Source of the DNA: Photorhabdus thracensis
GTDB taxonomy: Bacteria > Pseudomonadota > Gammaproteobacteria > Enterobacterales > Enterobacteriaceae
Reading direction: 5' to 3'
DNA length: 64,000 bases
NCBI RefSeq assembly: GCF_001010285.1
Contig: NZ_CP011104.1
Location: forward strand, 5,083,099 to 5,147,098
Shown: positions 36,793-46,700 of the stretch, piece by piece
Numbering within the stretch: the stretch's first letter is position 1
Layout: each line of letters opens with the position of its first letter
Notes under the pieces: model-generated
What the model was told of the DNA's origin: nothing
The model's database searches: none
What the model saw: the letters and a program-made list of their open reading frames with translations, nothing else
Program-made: the position numbers and the translations under genes

Positions 36793-39407
36793 GACAAATC
36801 CTTCATTGCGTTAGCAAAGTCTTTACGTTGTTCTTCATACAGCGTGTTTCGCTGCGATTCAGGGTCAATAAATTGGGTTGATTTCAAGCCTGTTGCCGGC
36901 TCCAAACCAAACACACAATTCCGACACCATTTTTGTAACTCATTATCAGAAAAATACGTCACTAATTCTTCGACAATAAAAATAACGAGCATCGCCTCCC
37001 AACTGAGCAGCCAGGCAAAAGTTTCCCATGCCAAAAGCCTTGCCGTCCCTTCAAGAAGTAAGTTCTTAGGTACAAGCAATGCCCTATCAACTAATACTTT
37101 TAATAAGCCGTTTAATGCTTTGGTAAGTTGCGCAAAATCATAAGCACCTTTAAGGCCGTAAAGACCAATAAACTGCCAACGCCCTTGACCATGACGTTCA
37201 GATCTAAAGTCACTGATATCGACGCCCAGATTTAATGCAGAAGCAAGCGTACCGGCACTCACCCCAATAAATTTAATGGAATCAGTCGCCGCCATATTTT
37301 TTATGCCGTGCTCAACTGCCGGCGTCACAATCTCCATCGCCGTACTCAGTGTACCTAAAAACGCGGAGGTCACCTGGGCGTGGCCCTTTGTATCCCCTTT
37401 ACTCTCTTTTAACTGATTGGCAAACTCCAACCCATTGAAAATCAAAACCAGTAATTTAATCCGCGATTTCTTTAACGCCGGTTCCCCTTCCGCACTTTGT
37501 GCGAATTCTTTAAAATCACGGTTATAGTTATTTTTAGTTTCAAGGCGAGCATCCGATCCCGATGCCTTAAGCTCCTTCGACACCTGCTGCCTAAACTCAT
37601 CGCCATCTTTAAGCTGCGATACCGACAGTTCAACCGCCTGATCAAACGGCACGCCGGAAATCACCGAGAACAACGTCTTACTCAGCATTTCATTCCGGCT
37701 GTTCAGCACTTTCCCTAAACGGGTAAAGTTAAAGAACCGGTCACCCAGCGTGACCAGTCGCCGGTCACAATGCAACATGGCACGGGCAAATGAGCTATTG
37801 GCCGTGGGCGGTTTTTCCAGCGCTTCATTCGCCTTATCGTAAGCCTCGGCCAGTTTCCCGCTCAATGACGACACAATGTCCATAAATTTTTCAATGTTTG
37901 CGGGTTTCACATCCCCCTTATTCATGGACATCTGTTGCAAAAATCCGCTCATTTCCGCCATCACATCCGGGTTATTCAGCAGTAACGAGCGCCAGACAAT
38001 ATTGCTCTCCGATAAGGTTGAATACTGGTCGATTAAGCGGTCTAAAAATGCGCTGCCGGTTTCTGTGATATTCAGTGAAGCCATGGCATAATCCACCGCT
38101 TCCCGATAATTCAGGTTATCCGCCAGCCGGGTTGAGTAGAAATCCCGGCAACAGGTGATAAACCGACTCTCCTGGAGCCAGCTCACCCTGAGCTGGGCCA
38201 GTTGCTCCAGCTTTTTCGCCACTTCAGTACAAAAATCGGCATACTTTTGGTGAAATGCCTGCCGTTTCGCCAGATTCAGCTCTTTCGTGTATTTCCCCCA
38301 ATCATGGGCAAAAGCTTGCTCAAAAGTTTGCTCATTCGCTTTCACCATGATACGAGTCACATTCTCTCTGAGCTTAGCTTTCTGCTGATCGGAAAAAACC
38401 CCGTACTCCTTCTGCTTAGTGACTTCAAGAACTTTATCAACCTGCCCTTGCACATCCGCGGCGTTCATTTGACGCAATTGATTCTCCGCCCCATTCAGTG
38501 AACTGTCCGTCATAAACTCAATCGACAGTTCATCCAGCCAGGTTTTATGCGCCCCGACGATATCATCACTCCACCCGGCCAGTTCATGAGCAATACCAAT
38601 CGGATCGTGCAAGGCCAGCAACACCGGCGATACCGGGGAGCCATCTCTTGCCTGTCCCCGTCTTTGCATCGCTCTGACTGTCATGTCAGCACTCCCGGCC
38701 CGATTTTTGCTCCACGGATAGAGGGTACCCTGCGGGCCAACCGCGTTAGGCGTAAACGTATAGTAGGGCGCCTCTTCCATTGTCCGGCTGATACGGGCCG
38801 CTGTAGGGTTGTGAGGCAGAAGGTAGGTGGGGCAATACATATCTACCGGGCGGTAATCCATCACCGTATTCAGGGTGTCTGCCGTAACCTCACTGATCCC
38901 CTCCCCTTCCGGCACCCCTCGCCATTGCCAGGATTTCACGCACTGCATCCGCTTTTCCCGCGCGTCGGGGTGATCGTGATAATACTGTATTGTCTCCGGA
39001 CTCCAGGCCGAAGGCGAAAAGGCCAGCCAGGTATCCTGACGCAGCGCGATATCCTGCAATACGATAAACTCCACATTGGCGCTCTGATGCGTCGGGGCGT
39101 GACAATCTGCGGTTTTCTTAGGGAAAACACCAAAAGGCGCATTGTATTGCTTCCACAGCGCCCCGTCCTCGCTGATACTCCAGGTCTCCCAGCTCTCCTG
39201 AGCAAATATCCCGGCATTGCAATAATAAACATATAAAAAACCCTGCCGTAAGGCGCGCAACGCATAATGGTAGCCTTTGGCCGCTGGAAACGACGTCTCC
39301 GCCCATTCCGGCAAGGTTTCATGGAGACTATCCGGCACCACCGAATAGCGTACCGGCAACAGTGCGGGGCCGGTTGCCTCACACATTTTGCATAATGGTC
39401 GATTCAT
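36789..39407 (-). CDS. VasX-like T6SS effector (BTH_I2691-type), probable pore-former
   Basis: 872 residues. The N-terminus CKMCEATGPALLPVRYSVVP with CxxC and LLPVRY is the hallmark of VasX-type effectors. YHYALRALRQGFLYVYY and YCPTYLLPHNP are further conserved parts of this N-terminal region. A long helical middle (about 270-640) leads to hydrophobic segments in the last 200 residues (IKLLVLIFNGLEFA, FIGVSAGTLASALNLGV, LLSWEAMLVIFIVEELV), fitting membrane insertion. VasX of Vibrio cholerae permeabilises target membranes. It is preceded by a DUF4123 adaptor and vgrG and followed by immunity-like membrane proteins, a standard delivery cassette. Confidence 0.82.
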   Translation of the reverse strand: MNRPLCKMCEATGPALLPVRYSVVPDSLHETLPEWAETSFPAAKGYHYALRALRQGFLYVYYCNAGIFAQESWETWSISEDGALWKQYNAPFGVFPKKTADCHAPTHQSANVEFIVLQDIALRQDTWLAFSPSAWSPETIQYYHDHPDAREKRMQCVKSWQWRGVPEGEGISEVTADTLNTVMDYRPVDMYCPTYLLPHNPTAARISRTMEEAPYYTFTPNAVGPQGTLYPWSKNRAGSADMTVRAMQRRGQARDGSPVSPVLLALHDPIGIAHELAGWSDDIVGAHKTWLDELSIEFMTDSSLNGAENQLRQMNAADVQGQVDKVLEVTKQKEYGVFSDQQKAKLRENVTRIMVKANEQTFEQAFAHDWGKYTKELNLAKRQAFHQKYADFCTEVAKKLEQLAQLRVSWLQESRFITCCRDFYSTRLADNLNYREAVDYAMASLNITETGSAFLDRLIDQYSTLSESNIVWRSLLLNNPDVMAEMSGFLQQMSMNKGDVKPANIEKFMDIVSSLSGKLAEAYDKANEALEKPPTANSSFARAMLHCDRRLVTLGDRFFNFTRLGKVLNSRNEMLSKTLFSVISGVPFDQAVELSVSQLKDGDEFRQQVSKELKASGSDARLETKNNYNRDFKEFAQSAEGEPALKKSRIKLLVLIFNGLEFANQLKESKGDTKGHAQVTSAFLGTLSTAMEIVTPAVEHGIKNMAATDSIKFIGVSAGTLASALNLGVDISDFRSERHGQGRWQFIGLYGLKGAYDFAQLTKALNGLLKVLVDRALLVPKNLLLEGTARLLAWETFAWLLSWEAMLVIFIVEELVTYFSDNELQKWCRNCVFGLEPATGLKSTQFIDPESQRNTLYEEQRKDFANAMKDLS

Positions 39408-39424
39408 GACTGTATCTCCTTATT

Positions 39425-40435
39425 TTATGAAGGAATAATGGACGTTTTGGGATGACAACATTCTTGAGCCAGCGCCAGCCACGTTTTTTCTGGCAATCCG
39501 GCTGTACGATCAGCATAACCATGGGTACTGTTACCCTCCTCACCGGACAGCAAGGATTGTATCCGGGGGTGCAAATCGATCTCTGGGTGGTATAGCAAGC
39601 CATGTAAAGCACACGCCTCCAGATCACGAACATGATTAAAGGCATCGCGTTCAGCGACCCGGCGCAGTAAAGCCAGCATAATCGCCAAGGCTTCGGACTC
39701 TGTCCGGCGTAACTGGTTACGATGTGCCTGACGATAGCGGCGCAGTGCCCGGCTCATCGGGCCTGACCAGGTTATTTCCTGCACGTTTTCCGGAGACAAC
39801 GCCAGTGAGAAGGTATATTGCACCGCCGCAGATTTAGCGTTGTCCCGGTGCAGTAACTGACCGTCACCGTTGATCAAGTACCAGTCTGTCAGCGGCCCCA
39901 GCAGACGCGAACGTTGCCAGGTATCCAACAACGGCCACAAGGCATTGTTCACTGTCGGATCATAAAAACGCAGCACGATTTGCCGTACCGATGACAAGGT
40001 TTGTACCGCCGTCATACCGAGATGTTGCGCAATCGCGGATACCGGATGAGCACTGAACAGCCAGCCACAAACCATTCGACCTCGTCCGGCAATCAACTCC
40101 GCCGGGTCGGCCTCCTGCAACGCTTGCGTAATACTCAACTCCAGCATGTGAGCATCCTCAGGCTGGTTGATATCCAGCGGTATCAGCCAGGGAGAATAGC
40201 GGGGTTCGAAGCGGGGATGCTTTATCTGGATCGCTATAGCGGCAGGCTGATGGTTAAGGATTGCCGCAGGCAGCAACTCATCCTGTCGGCTATTCAGGAA
40301 AACCGCCGGATCAACCAGCAGCAGCCCCTGTCCACCCTGTTGGGTAAACGCGTTATGCAAGTCAGCCAACAAGCAGATTCTTTGCCTGTCTATAACATCA
40401 GGAGAAAAATCGTAATCAATTTGAATCTGAGTCAT
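39425..40435 (-). CDS. DUF4123 effector adaptor/chaperone, VasX-like cassette
   Basis: 336 residues. A DUF4123 (Tap/Tec-type) protein: LLVDPAVF, then a middle with GWLFSAHPVSAIAQHLG and the characteristic LRFYDPTVNNALWPLLD plus LGPLTDWYLINGDG. Such adaptors bind one effector and dock it on the C-terminus of the matching VgrG. It lies 10 bases after vgrG1 and 18 bases before the effector. It differs strongly from the adaptor of the other cassette, as expected for different cargo. Confidence 0.85.
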   Translation of the reverse strand: MTQIQIDYDFSPDVIDRQRICLLADLHNAFTQQGGQGLLLVDPAVFLNSRQDELLPAAILNHQPAAIAIQIKHPRFEPRYSPWLIPLDINQPEDAHMLELSITQALQEADPAELIAGRGRMVCGWLFSAHPVSAIAQHLGMTAVQTLSSVRQIVLRFYDPTVNNALWPLLDTWQRSRLLGPLTDWYLINGDGQLLHRDNAKSAAVQYTFSLALSPENVQEITWSGPMSRALRRYRQAHRNQLRRTESEALAIMLALLRRVAERDAFNHVRDLEACALHGLLYHPEIDLHPRIQSLLSGEEGNSTHGYADRTAGLPEKTWLALAQECCHPKTSIIPS

Positions 40436-40445
40436 CAGATATTCC

Positions 40446-42839
40446 TTATTCCACCACGCTATCGTGAGCAGTTGCTACATGCTCTTCCGTTGACGCACAA
40501 CGGTCAGGCAATGTCAGGGTTGAACTCTGACTGGCGGGGCCTGCTTTTTGGAAAACATCGCACTGAAACCGGGCATTCTTCGGGCCGGCAAACGAAATAT
40601 GACCGTCTTTCAGCGAGATATAAGCGCCACCGCATTCCAGCCGCAGTTCAGTTTTCGCGGATATCGTCACCGTGTCTTCCTGGCTGACCAGGCGCAGCGC
40701 CTGCTGGGCCAGTAAATCCATCTCACCGGTCTGGGCCTGAATCTCCACTTTACCGGAGGCGGCCAACAACTTCATACCCAGAGTTTTGGCAAATAAACTC
40801 AGGGTTTCACCCACCGCCAGCCGGAATTTTTTGGTGATGCTCATATCCGCATCACGGCCAACTGTCGCTATCAGATTTTCACCGGCAGAAAGCTGCAAGC
40901 TGCCCGGTGTCACCTGAGCAATGCCTGACGGTGCTGAAAGTAACAGCGCTCGCTGTTGCAGCTCTTTGAGGGTATGATTCATAAATGCGGTCTGGGCTTC
41001 GATATCCGCCAATTCCGCTTTCGCCGCTTCAGCGGCGTAACGCAATCCCGCCGCAGTCTGAAGGGCCGCATCCAGCTCCGACAACGCCGCCGGCATTGCC
41101 AACACGTCTCCCTCCGCGTTGGTCTGCCCATCCGCACTGATAAACAACCCCTTACCGGCCCGGATCGCGCCCCAGTCATCAGTGCGCAACTCAAAGCCCT
41201 CACCCCGTTTATCCGGGTGCGGTTTCTGGCTGTCGACCAGATGCCCCAGATTGAGCTGGCTCTTACCGCCATATTCGGTACTCAGTTTGATGTGCTCCCG
41301 ACCGCGCTCATCGTCCATGCGCAATTTGTTATTCGCCGGGGTACGCAGGACATTGCGTTTGTAGTTGAACAAGGTGACGTGATCCGGGTGTTTTGAGTCG
41401 TGCAGCGCATGGGCGATATAGGGCCGATCCGGGTCGCCCCCTTCAAATGCGATCGCCACCTCGGTACCTTCGAGCAACGGCCAGTGAAAACCGTAGGTGT
41501 CACCCGCATAGGGACGAGCCAGACGCACCCACAGGCTTTCTCCCCCCTGCGGCCATTCCGCCCGGTCAAAATCAAACGCCACCCGGTACAACCCGTCTTT
41601 ATCAATATCCCCGTACCGGTCGTTCACGACCGTGCTGCTCACCCGGGCCGGCAAGGTGCCCGCTATGCGCGGTTTCGGGATCAATTCAGGCCGAAAACAG
41701 ATGTTTTCCGCGTAGGGGATCGCAGTGAATGCCATTTCAAAACTGCGATCCCGGCGCGCACTGCTGCGAATAGCGGTTATCACTGCCCCTTTACGGAAGG
41801 CTTCCGGCGCTTCACCCCTGACTTTCAACTCCTGGCCCGGTAACAGCGTCGCGGATGTCGTCAATCCCCGCAGTTGAGTCTGTCGATTCAGGTAACGTTC
41901 ATGTTGCAGCCGGGAATAGAACACCCCGCTTTCCACTGCCGGATCCAGGTCGTAACGGTTGCCTAACACCCGGTAGTTGTTATCCCGATAATGGTACGCT
42001 TCGCCATACAGGGTCTCATTGCCCCGCGTCACATCCACTTCGGCATCCATACCGTATTGCGGCAGCGCGTCACGGTAGTCATAATCGCGGGTCACCACTT
42101 TGCCTTCCACCACCTGATGTGCGGTTTCCATGCCCCACACCACATCTTCCTCCCCGCCGTGCATCCCTGACGGATTGCGGGCCGGCATATAGACATTAAA
42201 CTGGTAGTAACGCTGATCGTCGTAAAACTCCACCACGTCAATTTTCAGCCGATCGTCCGCGGTCAGTTTGTACCAGATCCCCACTTCCGCCAGCAGGCGT
42301 TGCACAAAACGCAAGTCATCTTCGTCGTATTGCATCACCTGCTCCCGCTTCGGGCAGGGGTACGCCAGGGTGAATAAGAAATCCTGGCCGCGAAAACCGT
42401 GTCGTTCACGCAGGATTTTTTCCACGATTTCCGGTACCGACATCTTTTGATAAATGGCGAATTGGCGGCTTCTCGATAACAGAGCCAGCCACGGCTCCAG
42501 GGTCACTTCGTAACGGCTTTCATCCCGCGAGGTGGACAACAGCTTAAATTCGCTGATTACCCCGTAGATTGTGCGCAGCGGCGCCGGCGGTATCACCGGC
42601 ATGCCCCGCATTCCCGGATTAATCGCGGGCGACGTCAGGGTAAACGAAGCGTCCCGCATCAGCATCTGCGCCGGTTTGATATCTTTCACCGGGCTGGTGA
42701 ATTCAATGGCGTAACGAAAAGGCCGGCTTAAGAATTCCTGCCCGCTAAACGCCACCACATCCAGCGGCGCAGTATTTTTCCACACGTTCAGTTTGTAGCG
42801 GCTGTGATCAAAGATGATCGCCGGGGTTGTGTTGTTCAT
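40446..42839 (-). CDS. vgrG1: VgrG spike protein, copy 1 (VasX-like cassette)
   Basis: 797 residues from ATG 42839, the second of two adjacent ATGs and better spaced from gggag. N-terminal gp27-like region (FSGQEFLSRPFRYAIEFTSP, YGVISEFKLLSTSRDESRYEVTLEPWLALLSR), OB-fold gp5 region (WVRLARPYAGDTYGFHWPLLEGTEVAIAFEGGDPDRPYI), then a DUF2345-type needle. To about residue 570 (GKGLFISAD) it is almost identical to VgrG2 at 52850; beyond that it is different. The C-terminal needle and tail (TLTLPDRCASTEEHV) probably select the DUF4123 adaptor. Confidence 0.95.
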   Translation of the reverse strand: MNNTTPAIIFDHSRYKLNVWKNTAPLDVVAFSGQEFLSRPFRYAIEFTSPVKDIKPAQMLMRDASFTLTSPAINPGMRGMPVIPPAPLRTIYGVISEFKLLSTSRDESRYEVTLEPWLALLSRSRQFAIYQKMSVPEIVEKILRERHGFRGQDFLFTLAYPCPKREQVMQYDEDDLRFVQRLLAEVGIWYKLTADDRLKIDVVEFYDDQRYYQFNVYMPARNPSGMHGGEEDVVWGMETAHQVVEGKVVTRDYDYRDALPQYGMDAEVDVTRGNETLYGEAYHYRDNNYRVLGNRYDLDPAVESGVFYSRLQHERYLNRQTQLRGLTTSATLLPGQELKVRGEAPEAFRKGAVITAIRSSARRDRSFEMAFTAIPYAENICFRPELIPKPRIAGTLPARVSSTVVNDRYGDIDKDGLYRVAFDFDRAEWPQGGESLWVRLARPYAGDTYGFHWPLLEGTEVAIAFEGGDPDRPYIAHALHDSKHPDHVTLFNYKRNVLRTPANNKLRMDDERGREHIKLSTEYGGKSQLNLGHLVDSQKPHPDKRGEGFELRTDDWGAIRAGKGLFISADGQTNAEGDVLAMPAALSELDAALQTAAGLRYAAEAAKAELADIEAQTAFMNHTLKELQQRALLLSAPSGIAQVTPGSLQLSAGENLIATVGRDADMSITKKFRLAVGETLSLFAKTLGMKLLAASGKVEIQAQTGEMDLLAQQALRLVSQEDTVTISAKTELRLECGGAYISLKDGHISFAGPKNARFQCDVFQKAGPASQSSTLTLPDRCASTEEHVATAHDSVVE

Positions 42840-42869
42840 CATTTTCTCCCACTTGCTTCAGGTATGATG

Positions 42870-42905
42870 CCGCCCATAGCCGTATACTGAGGCCCATAAG
42901 GTCAT
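42870..42905. repeat. 36-bp intergenic repeat, copy upstream of vgrG1
   Basis: Begins CCGCCCATAGCCGTATAC and ends GGCCCATAAGGTCAT, matching 57963-57998 with one mismatch (T versus C). Both copies lie just upstream of the first gene of a minus-strand block (30 bases before vgrG1, 45 before clpV). Could be a regulatory element or a relic of cassette duplication. Confidence 0.75.
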
Positions 42906-43745
42906 CGCTGGCAAGAGACGGTATTCAGGGCCGAACGGAACTCAATCCGAATAAAGATCCGGGAGTCAGTCAGAATAAATCCGGAAAACAATAAATCAGA
43001 TTAGGTATTTCTCAACCGGAGTAAAAATAATTAATCGGGCTATCCCTACGCCATCAATGATGATTCCTTAACAGCATGGACTATTAAGGAATCATCACAT
43101 CCTCTTAATGGGTGCATATATAAATCAAGTCTTTTTTTATCAAATAGCACAACATGTCAAATGCAAAATAAATATAAAAACCGATAAAACAAGATAACAA
43201 ATACCTTATCTTAATAAAATACAAATAAAATTACATTTATTTACATAAAAAGAATTTATTTATCATAAAAAATAGCATGACTCGCCAGATTTAATACAAC
43301 AGCGCAGACAATCCATAATTAAATTATTTATTTTGATTATAATCAATTAGTTAAAATTAAAATAAAACAAACAGCCTCATTTTACATCCCGCTACCAAAA
43401 TAGGTAAAAAAGAGTGAAAAATAATGATTCTCATTCATAATATGCGAATGAGAATACCTTCAGTGATAGCCAAAAACAGACGACAATATTCTTACCACCA
43501 CCAATCAAGCCTAATCCTTCTCGCAAAAACAAAGCACGACTTATTAGATGGGAATATTATTACGATATATGTCATCCCGGTGAGCAGCGGAAACCCATTT
43601 AATATTTTCATGATTTTCCGGTGATAATGGTCAGCAAACCCGTCATTAATCCTCATTAATGAGGAAATATCTGCCCCTCAGTCTGCGATAAGATTATTCC
43701 TGACCATAAATTGATATAACACCGAATTAAACCGGTCACACAAGA
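42906..43745. other. Intergenic region between tssM2 and vgrG1
   Basis: Some 840 bases, mostly AT-rich, without a supportable gene. A 66-codon plus-strand frame at 43424 starts inside a palindrome and has no ribosome site, so it was not annotated. The region separates the two effector cassettes and presumably contains the vgrG1 promoter; a Fur-like palindrome is listed separately. Confidence 0.5.
43420..43455. promoter_or_regulatory. Candidate Fur box / palindrome upstream of vgrG1
   Basis: ATTCTCATTC (43427-43436) and GAATGAGAAT (43446-43455) form a perfect 10-bp inverted repeat. The 19 bases 43420-43438 match the classical Fur consensus at 13 positions (core TAATGAT..TCATT). T6SS control by Fur is known in enteroaggregative E. 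coli. The site is about 580 bases from vgrG1, which is far for a simple repressor site. Confidence 0.4.
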
Positions 43746-46700
43746 TTATTCTGCCGCCCCATCATCGTCATCCATCGCCGGCATATTGGTGCCAACACCC
43801 GGCGTCACCACAAAAATCGCTTTCGGCAGCGTAAATCCCCGCAGTTTCAATAACGCCAGCGGCCCGCCGCCCATTTCCGTGCGTAATATCCAGGTCACCG
43901 GCAAACCGTCCGGCATCATCAATGTCAGCCGGTAACGGCTTTCATCCAGCTTTTCCGCCTTCGCCTGTTCCAGCCAGCGAATGAGCCCCCAGGTTCCCGG
44001 ATAATCACCAAACAGCCGCGCCCCGGCATTGACGCTGGTCCAGGTCAGCATCACCCCCGGTTTATAGGTCTCCCCCGGCCAGCGAAAACGCTGCCAGCTT
44101 TCCATTTGGTTGAAGTAACGCAATTTCTGCCCGTCTATCGTCAGGTCGGTTTCCACCACATCCCGTGCAGCTCGCGCACGCAGTTCAAACCGCAGCCCCT
44201 GACTGCCGTCCGCAAACAGCACATCCGATAACTGACTGAGCTGATTTACCGCTTTCAGGAAACGCGGATTAACCTGCAACCCCTGACTGTTCACCCTGTC
44301 CGGCACCCAGCGGTTACCCTCTTTATGCAGCACCCCGCCTAACTGGCGCGTCAAAAACTGCTCAATGCGCCCGGTGTCCGGGCGGATAAACTGCCCCAAC
44401 ATCGGCAATGAAATGTCACTCTCCCCACCGGCAAACGGGTAACGACCGGCAAAGGCGGTATTCCAGTTAGCCACGATTGCCGTCCGCCACTGGGCATTCA
44501 GGCTGGCCGCAGACGGTTTCAGTATCCCCTGCCACGCCTGATTTAACGGCTGCACGAACATCGTCTGACCAAAACCGCGCCATTGGTCACCCAAACTGGC
44601 GGCCATCAGATTGCCGTAGCCTTGCGTTTCGGTCAGGTCGGTGCTTTTGCCCTGAAACACCGTCTGCGCCAGCCTGCCCGCCATCTCCGAGGGGTCGTCA
44701 CTGTTGTCCATCTGTTGCAGTTTCAGCCGCACCTGTGTGACTCGGGTCAGGAAGGTTTGCAGGTTGAGGTTGCTGTCCGCCGTGATTACATCCGATGCCT
44801 TATTTCTCCCCATCAGCGCCAGTAACGGACCGAAGGTGCGGTCCATTGGCCCGCTCAGTTCGGGGGCTTGTGGGTTAATCACCGGCACCGCCGTTTTATT
44901 CAGCAACGTCTTAGCGGATTTCACCAGTGACGCCGATAACGTCGGGCCTTGCTGGCCGGTCTGCCCCTGATATGCCACGGTGTTCATCAACGCTATCAGC
45001 GGGGACTGACGCCCGTCCGCCATCAGGGTTAACTGGTCTGTTACCTCGGACAGATTACGCGCTTTATTCCAGCGCAGGCTGTTGAGAAAATCCTGCCAGG
45101 CCCCGGCGAAATCAGTAAAGTAACGGGCGGTCAGGCGGGCTTTCAGCTCTGCCGGTGAGACGGCTGCCGGGACGGCCTGACGGTTATCACTCAGCACCCA
45201 GTCAATCGCTTCCTTGCGTGAAGCCACCGCGTTATCCATCGCTTTCTGTATCTGCCCTTCCCACGCCTGACGGGTAAACATCCCCGGTACCACCCGCGTG
45301 GTGGTAAACAGCCGTTCCGCCTCGGTGTCGCCGGTCATCTGCCTTAAGGTCAGGTCGGCATAATCCTGCTCCACCGATTGCAGCATCTGCTGGTAGAGCG
45401 TGGCTTCTGCATTGTGCTGCCCCATCTGCGCCAGCAATATCCGGCGCACCTGACTGACCAACGCCGTGTCCGGCGTAATCCGCCATTCAGGATGGGCGGG
45501 CAGATTTTCTGCATAAAAATCCCACAAATCCGACGCGGCACTCAGCCAGACGCCGGGGGCAATACCGGCCCGATCCGGTTCGTTTTCACTGAGGACGCGG
45601 GTTAAAAACGCGGCATCCGCTTTTTGTGGGTACGCCATCATCAGATAGGCTTTGAGTTGGTTGTGCGCGGCTTTCGCCCGGAAGGCTCGTTGCGGGCTGC
45701 CCGGCGGCAAATTCACCAGGGCGCTCAATTTTTGGTGCAGTATCGCCGCGGCTTTATCCCGTATCAGGCGGTTATTTATCTGGGTGTAGTACGGCAGCAC
45801 CGCCGTCAATAACGGCTGATTTTGATTCAAACCGAAACGCTGATACCAGGGCGCACCGTGTTCGGCCCGATATTGTAACCGGCCCATTTCATCGCGCAGA
45901 GCCTTAAACGCCATCAACTGGGCGTCGGACGCCTCAGGACGGGCTTGCAAATCAGTCACCGCCGCGTTGACTGCCATTATCTGGTCGCGGTTGGTGAAAA
46001 AGGAGAGCACACTGCCTGCTCCCCATAATAAGGCCAGGGCCATCAGGCCGTTATAAACGTTGCGCCGCTGGATCCATCCGACCCGTCTGCCATGCCAGTG
46101 CAGACTGTCATCTAATACCCCCTGCCAGGCAGCATCGGGCAACCAGCTTTGCGGTCCTGCATCCGGGGTCGCTTCCAACGGCAGACTGAACATCAGGCCA
46201 CGCAGCGACACGACCTGAGCGTACTCCGCCAGCCACGGCGTCAATACCTTGCGCCAGTGGTCAATGCCTTTTTTCTCCAGCGTGGAGGCTAGCCGATACA
46301 AAAAATCATGGGCATTCTTGGGCAACAGTTGCTGCATCCCCCGCTTGCGTATCGGGTCAATCAACTGTTGCAGCTGGGTTTCCACAATCTCGGGGGTACA
46401 GCGTTCAGGAAAAAAGCCCCCCACTGCCTGAGTCACCCGTCCTTCTTGTGACCAGATACTGTGGCACACCTGCCACAAATAGACAGGTGCCTGCCAGCGT
46501 AACTGTTGGGCCTGTTTCTGCAACATTCGCAGGGCTTTATCCATCCAGACAGGCTGAGCGCTTTGTTGTTCGGTCAGCGCCCAGACGATACCGTTGAGCG
46601 GACGGAAACGGCGCAAGCGACGCAGGGCCGCCAGTTGCGCGGCATCGGGCTCAGTTTGCAAACTGCCGCCCCACAGCAGGAGCGTACGATGGCCCTCCTG

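Noticed and set aside
43424..43624. A 66-codon plus-strand gene between the cassettes
   Set aside because: It starts inside a palindrome, has no ribosome site, no family resemblance and random-looking composition.
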